Positions 1 through 6,528 of a DNA stretch of 64,000 bases are shown here, one piece after another. Origin of the DNA: Bacteroidales bacterium UBA6397 (GTDB lineage: Bacteria; Bacteroidota; Bacteroidia; Bacteroidales; UBA932); the NCBI GenBank assembly GCA_002439875.1, contig DJQB01000013.1:1-64000 (forward strand), read 5' to 3'. Both the position numbers and the translations under genes were made by a program. Numbering within the stretch: position 1 is the first letter of the stretch; each line of letters begins with the position of its first letter. The notes below the pieces were generated by a model that searched no databases, had not been told where the DNA came from, and worked only from the letters and a program-made list of their open reading frames with translations.

Positions 1-813
1 CTGCGCATCGCTACCATTCCGGAAGTGGATGTCGCTGTCTCGGTTCAATACTTTACCCCGGCTGGCTCTGCGTCACAGGTTTCGACTACGTATACCCTGC
101 ATTCTGATGCCAAGGGCAATGCCTACCTTTATGGCAGTTTTGCCGAGAACGCTATGGTGTTCGTGAAGTATGGCAATGCTGTTTTGGCCAGCTATACTTT
201 TGGAAAGGCTTCCGCGGGTGGCACAAGCTACGTCCTGAATGCGACTGTCGTCTCGCTGGAGGGGATGAGTGGTGATTCCACGAAGATTATGGAGGCTATT
301 GAGGCGGAAGTGAAAAGGGGCAATAAAGACATCAGGCTCATGCTGCCTTATGATCTTGATATGGTAGAGGCTGATGGTATTTTAGGTGGATTGGATGGCC
401 TTGATGCCGGCAGTATAAATCTTACCTTGATGGGGTGTAAGAAGATAGCCTTTCAAGGATTTAAGAATTGCAAACAACTTAAATCTGTGACTCTTCCGGA
501 TGTGACAGAAATCGGTGAATCTGCTTTTGCTGGTTGCAGTTGGCTTGAGAAAGTTGTCTTCGGCACTCCTCTTACAAAAGTGTATGGAATTTCTTCTGAA
601 ACCTCTGAGGGGGGGGGTGTTTTTGAAGGAGTAGAAACTTCGGTGTATACTGATCTGGTTTTGTCAGGCGAACAGAATCAGAGGTCCTTCAGCCAGGTCG
701 AGTGGGAAGATGTCTGGACTGCTGTTGACGGCCAGCCTTATAAGGGAAGTTCTGAACACATGAAGAGGCAATTCCTCGGCTACACGTTCAAGTCTGTGAC
801 CTGCGGCAACTAG
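1..813 (+). CDS. Leucine-rich-repeat (BspA/LRR_5-like) surface protein, C-terminal part
   Basis: The reading frame is open from base 1, so the gene begins upstream and only about 270 C-terminal residues are present. The first ~80 residues are Ser/Thr/Gly-rich and beta-strand-like, resembling Bacteroidales fimbrillin or adhesin modules. The middle part carries a BspA-type LRR_5 pattern (I-AF-F--C--L--V-LP, then EIGESAFAGCSWLEKVVF). Family knowledge places such proteins on the cell surface, where they bind host or bacterial ligands; the signal peptide and anchor are not visible. A run of nine G at 609-617 lies inside the coding region, in frame as written, and encodes Gly-Gly-Gly; slippage there would replace the last ~65 residues. 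The exact ligand is unknown. Confidence 0.6.
   Translation: MRIATIPEVDVAVSVQYFTPAGSASQVSTTYTLHSDAKGNAYLYGSFAENAMVFVKYGNAVLASYTFGKASAGGTSYVLNATVVSLEGMSGDSTKIMEAIEAEVKRGNKDIRLMLPYDLDMVEADGILGGLDGLDAGSINLTLMGCKKIAFQGFKNCKQLKSVTLPDVTEIGESAFAGCSWLEKVVFGTPLTKVYGISSETSEGGGVFEGVETSVYTDLVLSGEQNQRSFSQVEWEDVWTAVDGQPYKGSSEHMKRQFLGYTFKSVTCGN
609..617 (+). repeat. G9 homopolymer tract inside a surface-protein gene
   Basis: Nine consecutive G residues lie in the coding strand of the LRR surface protein. Homopolymeric G tracts in surface genes are classical slipped-strand phase-variation sites in other bacteria; that role here is inference. Confidence 0.7.
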
Positions 814-888
814 ACGCATTAGTTAGGGTAATGTTATTTTAAACTATCCCACCACCCGTCCCCGCTTCACCCCACCCAATCCCTGACC

Positions 889-948
889 CCACCGGTCGCT
901 GCCTCCACCGGTCGCTGCCTCCACCGGTCGCTGCCTCCATCGGTCGCT
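889..948. repeat. 16-base tandem repeat, three exact copies plus a partial fourth
   Basis: The unit CCACCGGTCGCTGCCT occurs exactly at 889-904, 905-920 and 921-936. It is followed at 937 by a related copy (CCATCGGTCGCTGAGCC) that runs into the REP-like core. The tandem appears to be an expansion of one half of the REP palindrome. Confidence 0.85.
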
Positions 949-1157
949 GAGCCTGTCGAAGCGCCCAATCCCACCGAAACGCCCACCCGAATGATTGCGA
1001 CAAGCTCACCATCCGTTCGCTGAACCCACCGAAGCGCGCCGACCTCCTACCATCGTTCCTCATCGGCCCCTGACCCCACCGAAGCACTAGCCCCTAGCGG
1101 CCAAAGTCACGTGTTTTACAAACCACGCGCACAACGAGATGCCTTAGGCAACCTTCA

Positions 1158-1211
1158 GAAGCCGTTCACCGTGCTCGACCCTATCCTCGAAAGAGGGGGT
1201 CAGCCACACCA
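1158..1211 (+). repeat. 54-base direct repeat, left copy
   Basis: Bases 1158-1211 match 3431-3484 in the same orientation with one mismatch, beginning GAAGCCGTTCACCGTGCTCG. Flanking similarity continues more loosely on both sides (about 1096-1360 against 3360-3610). The two copies bracket the RAYT gene. Confidence 0.85.
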
Positions 1212-1594
1212 CCATGCCTCTCACCCCTCTACACCCCATCTTCCCGTGCCTGTGGTCTGAACTACGAATATAGATCGTTCCTGTTTTGTACTCAGAATAG
1301 TGCATGAGATTCTGTTCTGTGGTCTGCGCAATGTAAAACATGAGATCCTGTTTTGCCAATCCCTAGCCCAGTCGGTCGCTGAGTTCGTCGAAGCGCCCGC
1401 CCTCACCGAACCACCCGCCCGAATGGTTCGACAAGCTCACCACCCGTTCGCTGAGCTCATCGAAGCGCCCGACCCCACCGACGCCTTGATGCGCCCGAAA
1501 GCCCAGATGGTTCGACAAGCTCACCATCCGGGGGTTGTGCCTGCCGATAAATTCACCACTCGGTCGAGGCGCACTGCTTCTCCCGCCCGTTGTC

Positions 1595-2872
1595 TCACGA
1601 CCTCTTCCCGAAAATGGACTCAAGCACTCCTTGGGGCACGAGGGTGACACGGCTTAGGGATGAAAGCGAAAACGTCTTTTTGTCGCCCCACAGTTTCCCA
1701 GCGACCGCAAGCCTTTCCTCAAGGCTGGCCCTTGATGCGGAAGCCTTCCCGAACATATTCATAAACAATTCTTTGCCTTCGGACCTCAATTCGCTCTCCT
1801 TCGCTACTCTGAGATATTCACGAGAACATTCCATGTCGATTTCCGCCTCTGTCTTCTTGCTTTGGCTCATGAAAGCGATGAATACTTTCGGTGATTTGAA
1901 CAATCTTTCGACTCTTGCACGGTCAACATAGCACCTTGGGAGAATCAGGCCTTCCTCATTGAACAGCCAATCCTCAGGAATCTTCAACCTTGTGTGGAAT
2001 GTGGCTCTTCTCTCTCTTACCGACAATTCGCCGACTGGACGACCACCCGCCATGTGTCCTTTAAAGAAGATGTCTCCCGGACCACCGACATATTCCCAAG
2101 GCATGCCAGGATAGCCTGCCGCTATCGCGTTCCGATAGACATACATGAATTTGTTCATCAACTCGCGCTCAGTCCTTATCTCATCGTTGCCCACCATAAT
2201 CGCACCGTTGACACTATGCCGTTTATCCTCCGCCCAAACAATCAACCGCCTCCGGAGCTCCCGCGCGAACCTTTCCCGGTCCCAGGCCGTCCCGCTCACG
2301 ATCGAATGCACGTGAGTCGTCATGACCTGCTGTACCAGAATCCTCACATTGTATGAATATGCCAATATAGCGATCATATTCATTGCCGCTATTTTATCCT
2401 GCCTCGTGTCGAACAGACTGTTGACTGAAGTTCCGTCTGAATATACATGCGAGCAGTCATCCACAGCCTTGTCCACCCACCCTCCGCCATTTATCTTGCC
2501 GTTCCCCCCTTCAGAACCGCCCCTCAATTCACCTGCCTTTTCGCCACTGTCTCCCACATAGCCCCTCCATCCAATTGTTGCCTTTCCATCTCTTTGGATT
2601 GGAACACTTGTCCCGCCCTCCGGACTTCTGCCGTGACCCTCTGGATCTTTTGCCTTGTCGTTCCTCTGAAAGGCTTTTGTTGGCACGTCTATTTCTTCGG
2701 GATAGTTCAACGCATGATAGTCTCTAGCCATACCGTTACCCTGAAGGTCCTTTTCTTCAGAGCCATTCGACACAAGATTGCCTCTTGCATTAATGTTCCC
2801 TTGAAAAGTCTTTTTCTGCCAGTCCATTTCTTCGAGGGCATTCGACACATAGTAGTCGTAGAAGTTGGTCAT
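1595..2872 (-). CDS. REP-associated tyrosine transposase (RAYT-like, Y1/HUH family) with repetitive N-terminal extension
   Basis: This 425-residue protein resembles IS200-like Y1 transposases of the REP-associated group, which nick and join single-stranded DNA at REP hairpins. Its C-terminal two thirds contain the HUH metal site in the context TTHVHSIV and, about 90 residues later, a Tyr-bearing stretch (MYVYRNAIAAGYPGMPWEY) matching the usual YI-NN-V-AG----PEDYPWSS region. The first ~140 residues are not part of the usual domain: they hold about three degenerate copies of a 20-25-residue unit (SN--EE-D---FQGN--AR), then a Gly-rich stretch. REP-like repeats lie on both sides and there are no terminal IS ends, which suggests a RAYT that mobilises REP sequences rather than a free IS. 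The start follows a perfect hairpin at 2945-2975. The family call is fairly sure; activity is not. Confidence 0.75.
   Translation of the reverse strand: MTNFYDYYVSNALEEMDWQKKTFQGNINARGNLVSNGSEEKDLQGNGMARDYHALNYPEEIDVPTKAFQRNDKAKDPEGHGRSPEGGTSVPIQRDGKATIGWRGYVGDSGEKAGELRGGSEGGNGKINGGGWVDKAVDDCSHVYSDGTSVNSLFDTRQDKIAAMNMIAILAYSYNVRILVQQVMTTHVHSIVSGTAWDRERFARELRRRLIVWAEDKRHSVNGAIMVGNDEIRTERELMNKFMYVYRNAIAAGYPGMPWEYVGGPGDIFFKGHMAGGRPVGELSVRERRATFHTRLKIPEDWLFNEEGLILPRCYVDRARVERLFKSPKVFIAFMSQSKKTEAEIDMECSREYLRVAKESELRSEGKELFMNMFGKASASRASLEERLAVAGKLWGDKKTFSLSSLSRVTLVPQGVLESIFGKRS
2640..2872 (-). repeat. Degenerate internal repeats encoding the N-terminal extension of the RAYT protein
   Basis: Three imperfect DNA units can be aligned around TTCGAC-CA, TTTCTTC and CTTGAAA-like cores (near 2690-2730, 2745-2790 and 2800-2850). 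They encode the SN--EE-D---FQGN motif. Boundaries are approximate because the units differ in length. Confidence 0.5.
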
Positions 2873-2944
2873 AGTTCAGTACCTTTATAATCCGCGTAAT
2901 GAATGAACGCCGTGATTTCGTTTCTCGTGCAAAGGTCGCGATTA

Positions 2945-2975
2945 TTATCCGTGGAAGCAATTATTCCACGGATAA
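2945..2975. promoter_or_regulatory. Perfect 12-base inverted repeat upstream of the RAYT gene
   Basis: TTATCCGTGGAA (2945-2956) and its exact reverse complement TTCCACGGATAA (2964-2975) are separated by 7 bases. It lies 72 bases before the RAYT start. It could be an operator, a nicking hairpin recognised by the RAYT, or the footprint of an older element. The sequence is unrelated to the REP cores. Confidence 0.6.
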
Positions 2976-3430
2976 GTTGTGTATTTGCCCTTTGGCGTGT
3001 CCGTAGGCTCGTTTTCAAGGACAAGGCAGATTACTTTTTGTGAAAAACTGTCCCCTACGCCCACCAATGCTTCCGCTTACAGTCTGGTTTCAGAGCCCGC
3101 CAAGGAATCCGTTTCCCCGACTGGCCCTTTTCCACAGGTCGCAGAGTCTGCCGAAGCCCCACCACTTCTACCACTTCTACCGCTGCACCTGTCGGACTCT
3201 CACCAATCTCACCCCATAGCCTCTGCCACACCCGTTCACTGAGCCTTCGCTCGGTCTCTGAGCCTGCCGAAGCACCCCGTTTGCCTCTGATCCCGCCGAA
3301 GCACCCGTTCCCCTCACTGGTCACTGAGCCTGTCGAAGTGGCCTTACCTGCCGAAACGTCCGCTTCCTTGCGGTCAAAATCACCTGTTTTGCAAACCAAG
3401 CGCACGTGGATGTGCTCCTGATTGCATTTT

Positions 3431-3484
3431 GAAGCCGTTCACCGTGCTCGACCCTATCCCCGAAAGAGGGGGTCAGCCACACCA
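3431..3484 (+). repeat. 54-base direct repeat, right copy
   Basis: Right-hand partner of 1158-1211, same orientation, one mismatch (C for T in CCTATCCCCGAAAG). About 2.27 kb separates the two copies, with the RAYT gene between. Confidence 0.85.
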
Positions 3485-3872
3485 ATCGGCCTCTAACGCC
3501 TCTACAGACCATCTTTCCGTGCTCGTGGTCTGCGCAACAGATGGACCGTGATTCTGTACAGTGGTCTGCGCAATGGAATATTGGTGATCTTTACTTACGT
3601 GCAAAACCCTGTGTTCGGGCAGATGAAAAGTATGGTCTTTTGCAGACATCTCAGTACTATGGGTACAGGAAAAGGGTCTTGCATGCACAAAACAGACCGG
3701 GCGGAGTGATTCGTACATGATAGGAGCCTTTTCTGTACGGAATATGCTGATTAGGGTGTTTGGTGCACGTCGGAACTTCTGCTACAGGATCTACGAGACT
3801 ACCCTTCATGTGGGGGGCTGTACGGGTATATTGCCTGTATAGGGTGGGGCGACTTAGGATCATAATAAAATG

Positions 3873-3908
3873 AAAAACGGACGGCTATAACGCAAGCCAT
3901 CCGGTTTT
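3873..3908 (-). terminator. Rho-independent terminator downstream of efp
   Basis: On the minus strand, AAAACCGGATGGCT, an 8-9-base loop and AGCCGTCCGTTTTT form a stem with one bulge followed by a T run. It lies about 80 bases after the efp stop. Confidence 0.65.
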
Positions 3909-3989
3909 GGAAACAATCTCTAGAAATACAGTGGCTTGCTCTGTGAAAGAGGCAAGGCTGGATTTCCGTTAAATACAGGTGTTGTTGTC

Positions 3990-4556
3990 TTACACCCTCT
4001 GACCGTAGGAGCGGTCGGTGGTGTTGACGGTGATCTTGTCGCCCTGGTTGATGAAGAGAGGAACCATGATCTTGGCGCCGGTCTCAAGGGTGCACTCCTT
4101 CAAAGCGCTGGTGGAGGCGGTGTTGCCCTTCACGGCAGGCTCAGTGTAGGTCACCTCAAGGGTAACGTAAGTCGGAAGCTCGCAGGTAAGGCACTTCTCC
4201 TCAGGCTCGGTGACGAACATCATCTCGACATGCTGTCCTTCCTTCATGAGGTCAGCGTTCTCGACGACATCATGAGGCAGGTGGATCTGCTCGTAGGTCT
4301 CCTCGTGCATGAAGTTGAATCCGTCCTCATCAGAGTAGAGGAACTGGTAAGGACGTCTCTCGACGTTGATGACATCGATCTTCATACCAGCCGTGAAGGT
4401 GTTCTCAAGAATCCTTCCGTTCTCAAGGTTGCGAAGCTTTGTTTTTACGAATGCCGGACCCTTTCCTGGCTTGACATGCTGGAAATAGACTACCTGGCAA
4501 GGCTTGCCGTTGTAGCTGATATAAAGGCCGTTCTTAAAATCTGCTGTTGTTGCCAT
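3990..4556 (-). CDS. efp: Translation elongation factor P
   Basis: EF-P binds the ribosome between the P and E sites and relieves stalling at polyproline stretches. The 188-residue product has the usual length and three-beta-barrel architecture. The N-terminal KOW-like domain opens with MATTADFKNGLYI, and the tip loop is KPGKGPAFVK, whose first Gly-flanked Lys corresponds to the modified residue in other species. The C-terminal domain ends with the usual basic NTTDRSYGQRV-type tail. The gene is monocistronic: a canonical Bacteroidota promoter lies about 100 bases upstream and a terminator lies downstream. No modification enzyme gene is adjacent. Confidence 0.95.
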   Translation of the reverse strand: MATTADFKNGLYISYNGKPCQVVYFQHVKPGKGPAFVKTKLRNLENGRILENTFTAGMKIDVINVERRPYQFLYSDEDGFNFMHEETYEQIHLPHDVVENADLMKEGQHVEMMFVTEPEEKCLTCELPTYVTLEVTYTEPAVKGNTASTSALKECTLETGAKIMVPLFINQGDKITVNTTDRSYGQRV

Positions 4557-4657
4557 AAAAATATGTAATGAATTTGTTGCCCGTTAAAACTTGCCTCAAC
4601 TTATGTAATCTTCTGGGTTAAGATTTTCAAAAGATTGATGCGCAATCATTTCGACCG

Positions 4658-4689
4658 CAAAGTTAACTATTTGTGGATATTCCTGCAAA
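4658..4689 (-). promoter_or_regulatory. Bacteroidota-type promoter for efp
   Basis: On the minus strand TTTG (4689-4686) is followed after exactly 20 bases by TAACTTTG (4665-4658). This fits the Bacteroidota primary sigma consensus (TTTG, 19-21 bases, TAnnTTTG). The expected 5' leader before the efp start is about 95 bases. Confidence 0.7.
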
Positions 4690-4737
4690 AAATTCTTTCG
4701 GCGACCAGCCATTGTCGGTGAATATTTGTCCAGACCG

Positions 4738-4771
4738 TCCGGTCGCTTCGGCAGGCTCAGCGATCGGTGGC
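4738..4771. repeat. Solitary REP-like palindrome at the 3' end of ispH
   Basis: Read on the minus strand, this stretch contains CGATCGCTGAGCCTGCCGAAG, one base longer than the 20 shown by its core GATCGCTGAGCCTGCCGAAG; it closely matches the REP core of the RAYT flanks (about 937-961). GGTCGCT and AGCGATC can pair around it. It immediately follows the ispH stop, in inverse orientation to the left-flank copies, so the REP family is dispersed and not confined to the island. Confidence 0.65.
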
Positions 4772-5659
4772 TCAGAGCGTTATAATAGATTCGGCGACCT
4801 GCTCCAAAAGCCATCCCGGAGTGGAGGTCGCACCACAGACTCCGACCTGGTCACCGTCTGAAAACCAATTTGACGCCAATTCCGAAGGCTCTGAAATATG
4901 ATAGGTCCGCGGATTTTTGGACTTGCAAAGGTCGAAAAGCACCTTCCCGTTGGAACTGGAAGCTCCTGACACAAAGACGATGACATCGTGCCCCGACGCA
5001 AAATCCGCCAGTTCCTTATGTCTGGAAGCCACCTGCGAACAGATTGTGCTGTGAACCTTAACGCCTGCTTTGGAGCGTGACTCCAGCACCCTGCATATCT
5101 CTGAATATTCCACCGGACTCTTGGTGGTCTGCGAGAAGATCTCCAACGGCCTGTCTGTCCTTATGGAACCATCTTCAAGCGCGGAAAGAAGCATCCGCAT
5201 ATTCTCGATCACGACAGCGTCGCCATCTACTTGTCCCAACAGCCCCAGCACCTCGGCGTGACCGATCTTTCCGAATATGATGATCTGCCCTCTGGCCGGC
5301 TTGACCCTCTCGTAGGCCTCTCTGATGTTTTTTTGCAGTTTCAAAACCACCGGACAAGTGCAGTCAATCACCTTAAGACCAAGCCCCTGGGCCAATGAAT
5401 ATGTCTGCGGCGGCTCGCCGTGCGCCCTGATCAGCAATGTCTTAGATGATGGCTCGGGAATATTCATAAGCCCCTTCTTGTCGATTGTGACGAGTCCTTT
5501 TTCCTCCAACCTCCGGAGCTCCGCCTCATTGTGGACTATGTCACCAAGTGAGTACAGCCTACGCCCAGGAAACTCCTCAAGGAATTTCTCGGCGCGGCTG
5601 ATCGCCCTGATCACGCCTCCACAGAAGCCGGAATGCCTCTCAATCTCAACCTGGAGGTT
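4772..5659 (-). CDS. ispH: 4-hydroxy-3-methylbut-2-enyl diphosphate reductase
   Basis: IspH (LytB) catalyses the last step of the MEP isoprenoid pathway, making IPP and DMAPP with a [4Fe-4S] cluster. The three cluster cysteines are visible in HSGFCGGV near the N-terminus, DCTCPVV near the middle and STICSQVASR in the last third. HGEPP and SGASSSNG loops are also typical. I place the start at the internal ATG giving MNLQVEIERHSGFCGG (295 residues). The upstream in-frame ATG would lie inside cmk, and family members begin at this point. The chosen ATG is 7 bases after the cmk stop, so the two genes form one transcription unit. A REP-like palindrome follows the stop. Confidence 0.93.
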   Translation of the reverse strand, partial: NLQVEIERHSGFCGGVIRAISRAEKFLEEFPGRRLYSLGDIVHNEAELRRLEEKGLVTIDKKGLMNIPEPSSKTLLIRAHGEPPQTYSLAQGLGLKVIDCTCPVVLKLQKNIREAYERVKPARGQIIIFGKIGHAEVLGLLGQVDGDAVVIENMRMLLSALEDGSIRTDRPLEIFSQTTKSPVEYSEICRVLESRSKAGVKVHSTICSQVASRHKELADFASGHDVIVFVSGASSSNGKVLFDLCKSKNPRTYHISEPSELASNWFSDGDQVGVCGATSTPGWLLEQVAESIITL

Positions 5660-5666
5660 CATCGCC

Positions 5667-6353
5667 CTATTCAAGGATTCCGAAGCGGCCTTGCGCAAGT
5701 CCTTGGAACCAAACCAGTTCCTCGTGCAGAGTCATATCCGAATTGTCCAACACGAACGCGTCAGCGGCCTTGGAAAGAGGGGATGCCTCGCGGTGCGAGT
5801 CGATGTAGTCCCTCTCCCGAAGGTTCTTAATCACGTCCTCCAGCCTTGGCTCCTGCCCCTTGGCCTTCATCTCTTCGAAACGCCTTTGCGCCCTGACCTC
5901 GTCGCTTGCGGTCATGAATAACTTCACCTCAGCGTCTGGGAATACCGTCGTGCCGATGTCCCGACCGTCCATCACCACTCTTTTCCTGCGTCCGAAAGCG
6001 TGCAGACGCTCGTCAACATATTCCCTGACAAATGGAACCGCCGAGATTGGACTGACGTGGCCGGACACCTCCAGCGTGCGGATCCCCTTCTCAATACACC
6101 TGTCTCCGATGAACGTGCCTTCGACCTTGAAATCCAGCCCCAATTCCGGCAGGGCGGCTTTCAGACCCGCTTCGTCAATTGCACCGTCCTCTCCGATTAA
6201 CCCTTTTTCAAGGGCATACAGGGTCACTCCACGGTAGAGAGCTCCGGAATCCAGATAAAGGAATCCGTAATTATCCGCTATCAGTCTGGCAAGCGTGCTC
6301 TTGCCTGTTGAAGAATAGCCGTCGATGGCTATGATGATGTCCGGTAATTTCAT
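5667..6353 (-). CDS. cmk: Cytidylate kinase
   Basis: Cmk phosphorylates CMP and dCMP using ATP. The 228-residue protein has the P-loop GYSSTGKST near residue 15, the substrate-binding MDGRDIGTTVFPDAEVK region in the middle, and the Arg-rich LID and C-terminal RDYIDSHREASPL segment typical of the family. The first gene of a two-gene unit with ispH. The putative -7 box ends only 4 bases before the ATG, so the transcript may be leaderless or nearly so. Confidence 0.95.
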   Translation of the reverse strand: MKLPDIIIAIDGYSSTGKSTLARLIADNYGFLYLDSGALYRGVTLYALEKGLIGEDGAIDEAGLKAALPELGLDFKVEGTFIGDRCIEKGIRTLEVSGHVSPISAVPFVREYVDERLHAFGRRKRVVMDGRDIGTTVFPDAEVKLFMTASDEVRAQRRFEEMKAKGQEPRLEDVIKNLRERDYIDSHREASPLSKAADAFVLDNSDMTLHEELVWFQGLAQGRFGILE

Positions 6354-6357
6354 ATGG

Positions 6358-6390
6358 CAAAATTATCAAATTTTATTTTCATTTCCCAAA
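6358..6390 (-). promoter_or_regulatory. Bacteroidota-type promoter for cmk-ispH, possibly leaderless
   Basis: On the minus strand TTTG (6390-6387), 21 bases, TAATTTTG (6365-6358). With transcription normally beginning about 5-7 bases after this box, the start would fall on or next to the cmk ATG (6353-6351). Confidence 0.55.
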
Positions 6391-6528
6391 GAAAGAAATT
6401 TGTCCGATATTTGTATTAAGGATTGTCTTGTGCAATCTATGGATTTTGACCGGGAATTCCTCTGGAACCGGAATGATTTTACGAAGAGAAAAAGTTCACA
6501 TGATTGAGAAGGATTAAGACGAATTTCT

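Larger units (their letters stand above)
814..1594. repeat. Gene-free repeat region, left flank of the RAYT gene
   Basis: I see no credible gene here. The order is: a 16-base tandem repeat, a REP-like array (about 937-1090), a short block shared with the right flank (about 1096-1134), a long block shared with the right flank (1158-1211), degenerate ~40-base units carrying GGTCTGCGCAATG-like cores (about 1250-1360), and a second REP-like array (about 1371-1540). REP-like cores are GGTTCGACAAGCTCACC and its approximate inverse TCGCTGAGCCTGTCGAAG, which can pair. The + strand of the first 250 bases is strongly C-rich. Short frames here translate to repeated peptides such as MVSLSNH or VRQAHHP, typical of translated REP DNA and not real genes. 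Confidence 0.75.
2873..3989. repeat. Gene-free repeat region, right flank of the RAYT gene
   Basis: I see no credible gene. From left to right: a perfect 12-base inverted repeat (2945-2975); a REP-like array with cores such as CTGAGCCTGCCGAAGC and CACTGAGCCTGTCGAAGTG (about 3127-3340); a block matching 1096-1134 (about 3360-3410); the 54-base direct repeat (3431-3484); ~40-base units with GTGGTCTGCGCAA cores (about 3526-3610). Nothing is recognisable from about 3610 to 3870, and the efp terminator lies at 3873-3908. The element order repeats that of the left flank, so the RAYT gene sits between two copies of one composite module. Confidence 0.7.

Noticed and set aside
889..1540. CRISPR-like array
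   Set aside because: The repeats are directly abutting or irregular and palindromic, spacers of uniform length are missing, and no cas gene is present.
1144..1650. Several 60-115-residue frames in the repeat flanks
   Set aside because: Their peptides (MVSLSNH, VRQAHHP, IAQTTEQN) are translations of REP and ~40-base units, repeat in both flanks and lack start signals.
3936..4568. 210-residue plus-strand frame opposite efp
   Set aside because: It mirrors the conserved efp gene; no family resemblance.
4596..4814. 72-residue minus-strand frame between efp and ispH
   Set aside because: It covers the efp promoter and the REP palindrome and overlaps the ispH end out of frame.
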